NCBI GenBank assembly: GCA_964502465.1
Contig: CAZCWX010000390.1
Coordinates: 1 to 5,666 of the forward strand
From: CAZCWX01 sp964502465
GTDB taxonomy: Bacteria; Desulfobacterota; Binatia; Bin18
Direction of reading: 5' to 3'
Length of the DNA: 5,666 bases
Part shown: in pieces, positions 1 to 5,139 of the stretch
Layout of the letters: each line of letters begins with the position of its first letter
How positions within the stretch are numbered: the stretch's first letter is position 1
Notes under the pieces: model-generated
Told to the model about the DNA's origin: nothing
Databases searched by the model: none
What the model saw: only the letters and a program-made list of their open reading frames with translations
Position numbers and translations under genes: made by a program

Positions 1-180
1 CTTGGCCCGGACCGGGCCACAGGGACATGTTACGTCGAAGTGCGGCTGCTGCGGGAGGGTAAGCCGTGGGCGATGGCGGGGTGGTATAATGATGAGTACG
101 CCAAAGTCGGGGGGGAGTGGAAGTTCAAGTCGCGCCAGATCGCTGTCGATTCCTTTGGGCCGGTGGGCCAGAGTTCATGA
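1..180 (+). CDS. SnoaL-like (NTF2 fold) protein, C-terminal fragment
   Basis: Reading frame 1 is open from the first base of the window to a TGA at 178-180, giving the last 59 residues of a protein whose start lies upstream. The segment ATGTCYVEVRL, then WAMAGWYNDEYAKV and GGEWKFKSRQI (about residues 6-48 of the fragment) matches the closing beta strands of SnoaL-like/NTF2-like proteins. In that fold a 'G-x-Y-x-D-E-Y' strand is followed by 'G-x-W-x-F/I-x-x-R'. Members of the fold include polyketide cyclases, hydratases, dehydratases and small ligand-binding proteins, so the fold alone does not fix a reaction. The catalytic His/Asp residues of the N-terminal half lie outside the window. The next gene is convergent, so this is the last gene of its transcript. 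The family call is fairly firm; the function is unknown. Confidence 0.72.
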   Translation, partial: LGPDRATGTCYVEVRLLREGKPWAMAGWYNDEYAKVGGEWKFKSRQIAVDSFGPVGQSS

Positions 181-324
181 AGCTGGACGCACACACGATA
201 AGCCAGCGGGCATAAATCAGTTGATCATGTTCATGTTGTGGTGCGGGCCTCTGGCCTGCACCAGGTCCTGCAGGCGAGGACGCCTGCACCACAATCATTG
301 CTCAAGTCATTCTTGCGCGATTCC
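181..324. other. Convergent intergenic region with double-hairpin repeat
   Basis: This 144-base gap separates the 3' ends of the SnoaL-like gene (+) and the alpha/beta hydrolase gene (-). It holds a tandem CATGTT duplication (226-237) and the double-hairpin element at 233-298. I see no credible small gene. The overlapping open frames here lack a Shine-Dalgarno site and run antisense into the hydrolase gene. Neither strand shows a clear hairpin followed by a T-run, so any transcription stop here would rely on the hairpins themselves or on Rho. Confidence 0.6.
233..298. repeat. Imperfect palindrome made of two adjacent hairpins (REP-like)
   Basis: The outer ends ATG-TTGTGGTGC (233-245) and GCACCACAAT-CAT (285-298) are inverted copies of each other. 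Inside them sit two hairpins. The first is GCGGGCC-TCT-GGCCTGC (243-259), with one G-T pair. The second is a perfect 8-bp stem, TGCAGGCG (269-276) with CGCCTGCA (281-288), around an AGGA loop. The element can therefore fold as one long cruciform or as two small stem-loops. It lies between two convergent genes, a common place for REP-type extragenic palindromes. It could act as a bidirectional terminator, an mRNA 3' stabiliser, or be a scattered repeat with no local role. Only one copy is in this window, so repeat-family status is inferred. Confidence 0.55.
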
Positions 325-1200
325 TTAGCGCTGGGGGTGCACAGTCACCGCAGCCCGTGGATCACGCCGACCCCAGCGCCCACGCTCGACGGTACTCAAA
401 AACTCCTGCACCTCGCGATTAAACACCGCTGGCTCTTCGAGGTTGATGGCATGGCCGGTCCGCGGCTGCACGAACAATCCAGCGGTTGGAATGGTGCGTT
501 TCAGAAAGACGCTGGGCTCGATACAGGCGTCGTCTTCATCACCAACCAGAATCAGCGTGGGAATCGTCAGTTGTAAAAACTGTTCTGCAAAATCATACAA
601 AGAAGGCCGCTCGCCTTGGTAGTTTCTCATCGTCAGCGCCGAGCCTTTGGCAGAATGCTGGCTCAGGTGATCGACAAACTCCTGCCAACCACGCGGATCC
701 TTGTTCAACAATTGCACCCGGCTGGCGCTGACGCCCAGTTCCTGCGCCATTGCGGCTGATCCTTCCGTCAGAAACCGTTGCGCATTCACCGCACAGAGCT
801 GACGGAAATCCTCGCGCTGCTCTCTCGGCGAACCGCTGCCGCAGCCGGCGGCAACCAGCGCACTCGCCAGCTGGGGATGCCTGAGCCCGAACAGCAGCGT
901 TGCATACGCCCCCTGGCTGAGCCCGACCACATGGGCTTGAGGTACCCCGATGTGGCGTATCACAGCGGCGATATCATCGGCAAAGTGGGTGTAGTGGTAG
1001 GCGGCCTCCTCTGCGGGGACATCGGAGGGCGGATAGCCACGGGCGGCATAGGTGATGCAGCGATACTGGCGCGAGAAATAACGCACCTGGGGTTCCCACT
1101 CCCGATGGTCCGCAGCAAACTCGTGCACGAAGACGATCGGATACCCGGTCCCGGTTTCTTCGACATAGAGCTTGACTCCATTGGCGTCAGCGTATGACAT
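325..1200 (-). CDS. Alpha/beta hydrolase
   Basis: This 291-residue protein has the alpha/beta-hydrolase fold. The nucleophile elbow is G93-L-S95-Q-G97, the acid is probably D223 in the GDEDD segment after the beta strand LILVG, and the histidine is H250 in TGHAIN. The oxyanion region reads V-H26-E-F where many members have H-G, a variation worth noting. The ARGYPPSD segment (about 54-60) is typical of the epoxide-hydrolase/haloperoxidase/C-C hydrolase branch. The cap lies at about residues 120-200. I chose the ATG at 1198-1200 because an AGGAGG site sits 6 bases upstream on the minus strand. The frame stays open 49 codons further, but that extension is arginine-rich, low-complexity and has no comparable ribosome site. 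No signal peptide is seen, so it is probably cytoplasmic. The substrate (ester, lactone, epoxide or C-C bond) cannot be told from sequence. It is divergent from the cyclase-family gene and may share control with it. Confidence 0.88.
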   Translation of the reverse strand: MSYADANGVKLYVEETGTGYPIVFVHEFAADHREWEPQVRYFSRQYRCITYAARGYPPSDVPAEEAAYHYTHFADDIAAVIRHIGVPQAHVVGLSQGAYATLLFGLRHPQLASALVAAGCGSGSPREQREDFRQLCAVNAQRFLTEGSAAMAQELGVSASRVQLLNKDPRGWQEFVDHLSQHSAKGSALTMRNYQGERPSLYDFAEQFLQLTIPTLILVGDEDDACIEPSVFLKRTIPTAGLFVQPRTGHAINLEEPAVFNREVQEFLSTVERGRWGRRDPRAAVTVHPQR

Positions 1201-1248
1201 GTGTCCCTCCTGGTTCTCGCGCAAGCGGCCGCTGCTGCATCCGCGCCT

Positions 1249-1283
1249 GTGACTGCCGCGCTGACCGCCGCGTTCGCGGTCAC
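1249..1283. promoter_or_regulatory. Operator-like repeat cluster
   Basis: A 12-base unit is tandemly repeated: GTGACTGCCGCG (1249-1260) and CTGACCGCCGCG (1261-1272). It is followed at once by an inverted copy of its core, CGCGGTCAC (1275-1283). The second unit and the inverted copy form a 7-bp perfect stem, TGACCGC (1262-1268) with GCGGTCA (1276-1282). The cluster sits just downstream of the predicted minus-strand -10 box, where a bound repressor would block the start of hydrolase transcription. No regulator gene is in the window. The structure is directly visible; the operator role is inferred. Confidence 0.4.
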
Positions 1284-1286
1284 CCA

Positions 1287-1315
1287 AAAGTAAAGCAATC
1301 CCCACTATGTTGCAA
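1287..1315 (-). promoter_or_regulatory. Possible promoter of the alpha/beta hydrolase gene
   Basis: Reading the minus strand, TTGCAA (1310-1315) is followed after exactly 17 bases by TACTTT (1287-1292). This resembles a sigma-70 -35/-10 pair with 4 of 6 and 3 of 6 matches. Transcription would start at about 1280, inside the operator-like repeats, and leave a leader of roughly 80 bases. The match is modest and the lineage's promoter consensus is unknown. Confidence 0.3.
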
Positions 1316-1340
1316 TGTGAGAAGGAACATCTCCAATAAC

Positions 1341-1370
1341 TTGACAAAGGCGGAGAAGCTGCCTACTCAT
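1341..1370 (+). promoter_or_regulatory. Possible promoter of the cyclase-family gene
   Basis: A perfect TTGACA (1341-1346) lies about 80 bases upstream of the cyclase start. The sequence 17 bases on is TACTCA (1364-1369), a poor -10. The -35 match is good but the pair is weak overall; an activator-dependent promoter or a chance match are both possible. Confidence 0.25.
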
Positions 1371-1424
1371 GCTGAGACCTGAGGGAACAGGCAACGAGCA
1401 ATTTTGCAAAAAGGAGAATGTGTG

Positions 1425-2390
1425 ATGGCGGACAAACCAGTCGAATTCACTGAACTGCTGAAGGATGCACCGAAGAACTGGGGACGTTGGGGTGTCAACG
1501 ATGAGCTCGGCGGTCTCAACTTTCTTACCAACGAAGAGGTCCTGCGCGGTATCCGCGCGGTCCAGCAGGGCAAGACCTTTATGCTCGGCGTGCCGGTGGC
1601 ACGGCCGCAGGGCGATCCGCTCCATCCGATTCGCTCGCAACCGATTCACACGCTGACCCACGACGAGGGCTTTTATCTGAGCGGTCGCTCTCAACCCTTT
1701 CCTGGCGGTCTCAAGTATTCCGATGACGTCATCGTCATGTACCCGCAGGGCACGACGCAATACGACGCCCTGGGCCATGCCTGGTACGGCGACCGGTTGT
1801 ACAACGGCCACGATCCCAAGACCACGATTGGCGGCCTGCAGAAGTGCTCGATCGAGCCCATCGCTAATCATGGCGTGATCGGTCGCGGTGTTCTCATCGA
1901 CGCCGCCCGGTACAAGGGCAAGAAACACCTTGACCGTGGCGAGGGTGTGACGCTCGATGACGTGCTGGCCGCGGCAAAGCAGCAGGGCGTAACGATCGAG
2001 AAGCACGATATCCTGGTGCTGCATACCGGCTGGCTCAACCGGTTCTACGAAGAGGGCCAGCAGGCGTTCTTCCCCGATGGCCAGTTCGATGAACCCGGCC
2101 TCGAATACAGCAAAGAACTGGTGCAATGGTTTTATGACATGGAGATTCCGTCGATCAGCGCCGACAACATCGGCTGCGAGCAAGGCTACAATCGCCAGCT
2201 CGGCGGGGTTGGCGTACTCCATGCCGCGTTGCTGTGCAACCTCGGGATCATCTTCAATGAAATCGTCTGGCTCAAAGACCTCGCCGACGACTGTGCAAAG
2301 GATGGACAGTATACGTTTCTTTTCGCTGGCGCGCCGCTCAAGCTTGTCTACGGCTGCGGCTCGGCGGTCAATCCCATTGCCATCAAATAG
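1425..2390 (+). CDS. Cyclase family protein (kynurenine formamidase-like fold)
   Basis: This 321-residue protein belongs to the metal-dependent cyclase/kynurenine-formamidase family (PF04199). Its signature is G109-T-T-Q112-Y-D114-A-L-G-H118. Small bacterial formamidases usually have H-x-G-T-H-x-D-x-x-x-H here; Asp114 and His118 are kept while Gln112 stands in for a His. Other family marks are RGVLIDAAR (154-162), the VLHTGW strand (198-203), ADNIG (246-250), H266 and E279 in a GIIFNEI-x-x-L context, and the C-terminal GAPLKLVYGCGSAVNP stretch. The length fits the longer cyclase-family branch rather than the roughly 210-residue KynB formamidases. Proteins of this fold hydrolyse amide or lactone-type bonds, but the substrate is unknown. 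The start at 1425 follows AAGGAG with 8 bases between; an in-frame ATG at 1404 lacks such a site. It is a single-gene unit, divergent from the alpha/beta hydrolase and convergent with the dienelactone-hydrolase-like gene. Confidence 0.9.
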   Translation: MADKPVEFTELLKDAPKNWGRWGVNDELGGLNFLTNEEVLRGIRAVQQGKTFMLGVPVARPQGDPLHPIRSQPIHTLTHDEGFYLSGRSQPFPGGLKYSDDVIVMYPQGTTQYDALGHAWYGDRLYNGHDPKTTIGGLQKCSIEPIANHGVIGRGVLIDAARYKGKKHLDRGEGVTLDDVLAAAKQQGVTIEKHDILVLHTGWLNRFYEEGQQAFFPDGQFDEPGLEYSKELVQWFYDMEIPSISADNIGCEQGYNRQLGGVGVLHAALLCNLGIIFNEIVWLKDLADDCAKDGQYTFLFAGAPLKLVYGCGSAVNPIAIK

Positions 2391-2396
2391 GCAGTC

Positions 2397-2416
2397 GAGG
2401 CCATGACGATGGCCTC
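2397..2416 (+). terminator. Hairpin after the cyclase stop codon, terminator-like
   Basis: A perfect 8-bp stem, GAGGCCAT (2397-2404) with ATGGCCTC (2409-2416), closes a four-base GACG loop only 6 bases after the stop codon. Only ATTC follows, not a T-run, so it does not meet the usual intrinsic-terminator pattern. It may terminate weakly, protect the mRNA 3' end, or work with Rho. Confidence 0.5.
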
Positions 2417-2459
2417 ATTCGACGAAGTACTGACAAGGGATAGGGAACACTCCCCTTTG

Positions 2460-2563
2460 CCCTTCGACTTCGCTACGCGACGCTCAGGGCGAACGGGAAA
2501 GTGGCGAGCTTCCAACCGTTCGTGCTGAGCGTCGCCCGCAGGGCGGAGTCGAAGCATGAACGG
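2460..2563. repeat. Long palindromic repeat, copy A
   Basis: The left arm (2460-2496, from CCCTTCGACTT to GGGCGAACGG) is inverted in the right arm (2516-2554, CCGTTCGTGCTGAGCG to GTCGAAG), around a 19-base loop. The inner 14 bases of the arms pair with one G-G mismatch and one G-T pair. A further CATGAACGG (2555-2563) lies just outside the right arm and can pair with the same CCGTTCGTG (2516-2524), so two foldings compete. The right arm also holds a small hairpin, CGCCC-GCA-GGGCG (2533-2545). A related element lies at 4765-4880. Both are intergenic and downstream of a gene's 3' end, as expected for REP/MITE-like elements. Confidence 0.75.
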
Positions 2564-2629
2564 TATTATCCACAGCTCAAAATAGAAAAACTATAACACA
2601 TTGTTGCTGCCACTTTTGCGACAGAGCCT

Positions 2630-2663
2630 ACTGCCCTCGGACTGACGAATGCGCCAGGGCAGT
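2630..2663 (-). terminator. Hairpin after the dienelactone-hydrolase-like stop, terminator-like
   Basis: A perfect 8-bp inverted repeat, ACTGCCCT (2630-2637) with AGGGCAGT (2656-2663), can be extended by two G-C pairs past a one-base bulge. It begins 3 bases beyond the stop codon of the minus-strand gene. No T-run follows on the minus strand. It mirrors the stop-proximal hairpin of the facing cyclase gene. Confidence 0.42.
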
Positions 2664-2666
2664 GTG

Positions 2667-3389
2667 TTACGCCGCGCCGAAAATCTCCTCGAAGAACGAC
2701 ACCATCGCCTTCCACGAGCGCTCATCTGCCAACTTGTTGTAGGCGAGACCTGGCACGCCGACGCGGTCTGCGTCCAGATTGGTGAAGCTGTGCACCGTGC
2801 CACCATAGCTGATAATTTGCCAGTCTACCTCTGCCTTGGTCATCTCCTCGGCCAGGGCATTGACCTGCGCAACCGGGACGAACGGGTCGTCGGCACCGGT
2901 ACACACCAAGACCTTCGCCTTGACCTGTCCGCTCACGGCCGGGCGTTGCGTCTCCAGCCCGCCATGAAAGGAGACGATACCCTTGAGCGGCGCACCGTCG
3001 CGGGCAAGTTCCAGCGAGAAGGTACCGCCCATGCAATAACCGATCGCTGCTACCCGGCTCGCATCGACCTGCGGCAATGAGGCAAGCTTGTCGAGGGCCA
3101 CCCGTGCGCGATTGCGGAACTTTGCTGGGTCTTCACGCAGGGCGCTGGCATATTTGATCGCCTCCTGCAGATCGTTGTACTCAACGCCATTGCCATAGGG
3201 ATCGCCCGCCAGCGCAACGTACCCCAGCGCCGCCAGCCGCTCAGCCCGTTGCTTAGCATGGGTGCCCAAACCAAAAGCCTCGGGCATGACCAACACGCCA
3301 GGGCGCTTCTGAGATGTCTGGTCATCGAACGCGACAAACCCCCGCAGGGTCACGTCGCCGTCCTGGTACTCGATATTCTGCGTCGTCAT
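2667..3389 (-). CDS. Dienelactone hydrolase family protein
   Basis: This 240-residue protein is close to the usual length of the dienelactone hydrolase family (PF01738). The nucleophile is a cysteine, C119, in the elbow I-G117-Y-C119-M-G121-G. The acid is D168 in GADDPFVP and the histidine is H200 in TVHSFTN, giving the Cys-Asp-His triad of the family. E36 in MPEAFGLG matches the glutamate that holds the resting cysteine in the classic enzyme. The LAGDPYGNG (60-68) segment is also typical. Classic members open dienelactone to maleylacetate in chlorocatechol breakdown, but many homologues act on other esters or lactones, so clcD-like function is not claimed. The ATG at 3387-3389 has GAGGAG seven bases upstream on the minus strand. 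No signal peptide is seen. It is divergent from the amidohydrolase at 3612 and lies alone on its strand. Confidence 0.9.
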   Translation of the reverse strand: MTTQNIEYQDGDVTLRGFVAFDDQTSQKRPGVLVMPEAFGLGTHAKQRAERLAALGYVALAGDPYGNGVEYNDLQEAIKYASALREDPAKFRNRARVALDKLASLPQVDASRVAAIGYCMGGTFSLELARDGAPLKGIVSFHGGLETQRPAVSGQVKAKVLVCTGADDPFVPVAQVNALAEEMTKAEVDWQIISYGGTVHSFTNLDADRVGVPGLAYNKLADERSWKAMVSFFEEIFGAA

Positions 3390-3438
3390 GTCACTTCTCC
3401 TCTCGTTGCGTCCCCTCCTCTGGAGACGTGTCGTTGCA

Positions 3439-3447
3439 ATAATATCA
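3439..3447 (-). promoter_or_regulatory. Possible extended -10 promoter element
   Basis: On the minus strand the sequence reads TGATATTAT, an extended -10 (TGn followed by TATTAT, 5 of 6 to consensus). It lies about 50 bases upstream of the dienelactone-hydrolase-like start. No good -35 is found 16-18 bases upstream, which is acceptable for extended -10 promoters. Confidence 0.35.
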
Positions 3448-3571
3448 CCCTCGGCCTCTCTCGCAGAAAGGCCACGTGAAAAGACCCTGATCTTTTGGCA
3501 GCCTCGACTGCTGAAGTCAAGTGTTCTGGGCTATGAGGTTTGCTCACTGGTCCACAAGTATGGTAGGACGC

Positions 3572-3605
3572 AAAGGAGGAGAAAAGAAACCACACAAAAA
3601 GGAGG
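3572..3605 (+). promoter_or_regulatory. Duplicated Shine-Dalgarno sequence before the amidohydrolase
   Basis: AAAGGAGG occurs twice, at 3572-3579 and 3598-3605. The second lies 6 bases before the ATG at 3612 and sets the start. The first has no start codon at a usable distance. The second overlaps a small self-complementary stretch, AGGA-GGAC-TCCT (3600-3611), which could mildly mask the ribosome site. Confidence 0.5.
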
Positions 3606-3611
3606 ACTCCT

Positions 3612-4721
3612 ATGAGTCGCGCGTATAACATTATTGATTCCGATGGCCACGTGTTGGAACCCCCCGATTTCTGGGCCGACTATGTCGATCCGGCATACCG
3701 CGAGCGGGTACCAAAACTCCTGGTCGATACCGATGGAAAAGAACGGCTGCTCATCGAAGGCAGGATGATTGGCGGCGCCAAGGGCCTTGGCTTTGCCGGC
3801 GCCATCGGCGCGCGACAGGGAGCGGCCTCAATCGACATCAAGTACGTCGAGGGGAGAAAAGGAGGATTTGATCCCCACGCCCGTATGCCCGATATGGATC
3901 TCGATGGCATCGACGCCGCATTTCTCTATCCCACACTAGGCCTGCTCTCCGGGGCAATTAGTGATCCGCCGTTGGCTGCTGCGGTCTGTCGCGCCTACAA
4001 CCGCTGGCTCGCGGACTATTGCAAACCGTATCCGGATCGCCTGTTTGGTGTGGCGATGCTGCCCATGCAATCGGTAGAGCTGGCGATCGAAGAGATGCGC
4101 TATGCGCGGAACCAATTAGGCATGCGCAGCGGGTTTCTGCGCCCCAATCCCTATAACAATCGTACGCTGAGCGATCCGGCCTACGATCCGTTCTGGGCCG
4201 AGGCACAAGAGTTGGATTTTGCCATTGGTATTCATGAAGGGACCGGCGGGATGCCGGCCGCAGGCGTCGAACGCTTTGAGAGCCCAGGCGCGAAACATAT
4301 CGTGTCGCACACGGTCGAGATGATGCTGGCGAGTTTGAGTGTCATCTGGGGTGGGGTGTGCGAACGGTTTCCTAAAGTCCGCTTCGCATTTCTTGAATCG
4401 GGCGGAGGATGGATCGTGCCCTGGCTCGATCGGATGGACCGGCATTTCGATGACAATGGAGTGTTCAATGATTCCTCCCTGCGGATGCTGCCCAGCGAGT
4501 ATTTCCAGCGGCAATGCTGGATCTCCTTTGAACCTGTGGAAGGCAGTTTGTCGGTGCTGGCGGAATACCTGGGTCCGCACAAGATTCTCTGGGCGACCGA
4601 CTACCCACATCCTGACGGCTTCTTTCCCGGAGCGCCCAAGATGATTGCTAAGAAACTGCCGGAGAAAGCCAGACGGCAGGTGTTGGCTGAAAGTGCCATC
4701 CAGTTCTACAAACTGACCTGA
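3612..4721 (+). CDS. Amidohydrolase family protein (PF04909 type)
   Basis: This 369-residue protein is a TIM-barrel amidohydrolase of the Amidohydro_2 (ACMSD-like) group. The N-terminal metal motif is D11-G-H13 within IIDSDGHVLEP. H208 (GIHEG), H233 (VSHTVE) and D330 (WATDYPHPDG) fit the remaining metal and catalytic positions of the fold. D-M-D-x-D-G-I-D (94-101), FLYPTLG (104-110), CRAYNRWLADY (126-136) and LPMQSVELA (150-158) are also typical. Family members include decarboxylases such as ACMSD and 2,6-dihydroxybenzoate decarboxylase, and hydrolases, so the substrate and even the reaction type are open. The start is fixed by AAAGGAGG six bases upstream. No signal peptide is evident. The next gene, 418 bases downstream, is a paralogue on the same strand. 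The large gap with repeat B argues against tight co-transcription. Confidence 0.9.
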   Translation: MSRAYNIIDSDGHVLEPPDFWADYVDPAYRERVPKLLVDTDGKERLLIEGRMIGGAKGLGFAGAIGARQGAASIDIKYVEGRKGGFDPHARMPDMDLDGIDAAFLYPTLGLLSGAISDPPLAAAVCRAYNRWLADYCKPYPDRLFGVAMLPMQSVELAIEEMRYARNQLGMRSGFLRPNPYNNRTLSDPAYDPFWAEAQELDFAIGIHEGTGGMPAAGVERFESPGAKHIVSHTVEMMLASLSVIWGGVCERFPKVRFAFLESGGGWIVPWLDRMDRHFDDNGVFNDSSLRMLPSEYFQRQCWISFEPVEGSLSVLAEYLGPHKILWATDYPHPDGFFPGAPKMIAKKLPEKARRQVLAESAIQFYKLT

Positions 4722-4764
4722 GACCAGCTCTCTCCTTCAAGTAATCTTCGTGAGAAGCTGCTTT

Positions 4765-4880
4765 CCCTTCGACTCCGCCACTAACGCGGCTATGCTCAGG
4801 GCGAACGGGGCAATATCCCTCACACAACGGAAGCTGCCGTTCGTGCTGAGCGTAGCTTTAGCGAAGTCGAAGTACGAACA
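4765..4880. repeat. Long palindromic repeat, copy B
   Basis: The left arm (4765-4808, CCCTTCGACTCCGCC to GGGCGAACGG) is inverted in the right arm (4837-4872, CCGTTCGTGCTGAGCG to GTCGAAG), around a 28-base loop unlike that of copy A. The inner 14-base arm segment and its G-G mismatch are the same as in copy A (2460-2563). ACGAAC (4874-4879) beyond the right arm can pair with GTTCGT (4839-4844), again offering a competing fold. The element begins 44 bases after the amidohydrolase stop codon. It may act as a 3'-end structure or be a dispersed element with no local role. Confidence 0.75.
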
Positions 4881-4952
4881 ATGAAATGATCCCATCTACC
4901 TGCGCGAATTGCGTCGCGGCGTGTCATTTGCCATTATAGGGCCTGGCTGTAC

Positions 4953-4986
4953 GATTCCTGGTGCGACCACGTGTCACACAGGAATC
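4953..4986. repeat. 8-bp inverted repeat around CACGTG
   Basis: GATTCCTG (4953-4960) is perfectly inverted as CAGGAATC (4979-4986), with 18 bases between. The spacer contains the palindrome CACGTG (4968-4973), almost exactly at the centre of symmetry. The site lies about 155 bases upstream of the next start codon. It could be a regulator-binding dyad or a stem-loop. Neither role is shown by sequence alone. Confidence 0.4.
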
Positions 4987-5139
4987 AGTTTGAACAGCCT
5001 TCAAATGAACGCCGACCGTAGAGGCAGGGGCATCGCGACGAGCATTGAACGCATCTGACTCTCACCACTCTAGCCGACACAGCTGATTGCGCTATGATGC
5101 TAAGCCACAGGAAATAAACACACTGGAGGGAAACGAACC

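Larger units (their letters stand above)
1201..1424. promoter_or_regulatory. Divergent control region (alpha/beta hydrolase / cyclase)
   Basis: This 224-base gap lies between two divergent start codons. Each side has its own strong ribosome site: AGGAGG on the minus strand for the hydrolase and AAGGAG (1411-1416) for the cyclase. It also contains the operator-like repeat cluster at 1249-1283, a plausible minus-strand promoter at 1287-1315, and a perfect -35-like TTGACA at 1341-1346 on the plus strand. I see no small gene in it. Confidence 0.5.
2391..2666. other. Convergent intergenic region with three structured elements
   Basis: This 276-base gap separates two convergent 3' ends. It carries one hairpin 6 bases after the cyclase stop, a long palindromic repeat in the middle, and another hairpin 3 bases after the dienelactone-hydrolase-like stop. 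A-rich sequence lies at 2578-2600. I see no supported gene; a short antisense open frame here merely crosses the repeat. Confidence 0.6.
3390..3611. promoter_or_regulatory. Divergent control region (dienelactone hydrolase-like / amidohydrolase)
   Basis: This 222-base gap separates two divergent starts. It includes an extended -10-like site for the minus-strand gene (3439-3447), an imperfect GGCC-ended hairpin (about 3452-3475), and purine-rich DNA with a duplicated Shine-Dalgarno sequence before the amidohydrolase. Short open frames on both strands overlap the region but have no supporting start signals. I could not identify a convincing plus-strand promoter. Confidence 0.45.
4722..5139. other. 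Long intergenic region between the two amidohydrolase genes
   Basis: This 418-base stretch has no supported gene; every short frame stops quickly or lacks a ribosome site. From the left it holds a weak hairpin (AGCTCTCTC at about 4726 with GAGAAGCT at about 4752), the palindromic repeat copy B (4765-4880), an 8-bp inverted repeat (4953-4986), and the leader of the next gene with GGAGGG at 5125-5130. A TATGAT at 5093-5098 could be a -10 box, but no -35 partner is visible. TTGCGT (4909-4914) lies 17 bases before CATTAT (4932-4937) and is another weak promoter candidate. No T-run terminator follows the upstream gene. Confidence 0.55.

Noticed and set aside
1201..1347. A 49-residue N-terminal extension of the alpha/beta hydrolase
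   Set aside because: The extension is Arg/Gly-rich, does not resemble the family's N-terminus and covers the likely promoter and operator. The ATG at 1200 has an AGGAGG site 6 bases upstream.
1305..2222. A 305-codon open frame on the minus strand opposite the cyclase gene
   Set aside because: It is antisense to a gene with a clear family signature, has no ribosome site, and its translation shows no recognisable domain. It is a shadow of biased codon use in high-GC DNA.
2566..2574. TTATCCACA, a perfect match to the DnaA-box consensus
   Set aside because: Only one copy is present, with no cluster, no AT-rich unwinding region of note and no replication genes nearby. A single 9-base match can arise by chance.
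3386..3631. Small open frames on both strands across the divergent gap, including one with a hydrophobic N-terminus
   Set aside because: They lack ribosome sites at usable distance and overlap the real start regions of both flanking genes.
2460..4880. The repeated palindromes as a CRISPR array or as insertion-sequence ends
   Set aside because: There are only two copies, 2.3 kb apart, with two normal genes between them, no regular spacing and no transposase. They do not bound a mobile unit that I can recognise.
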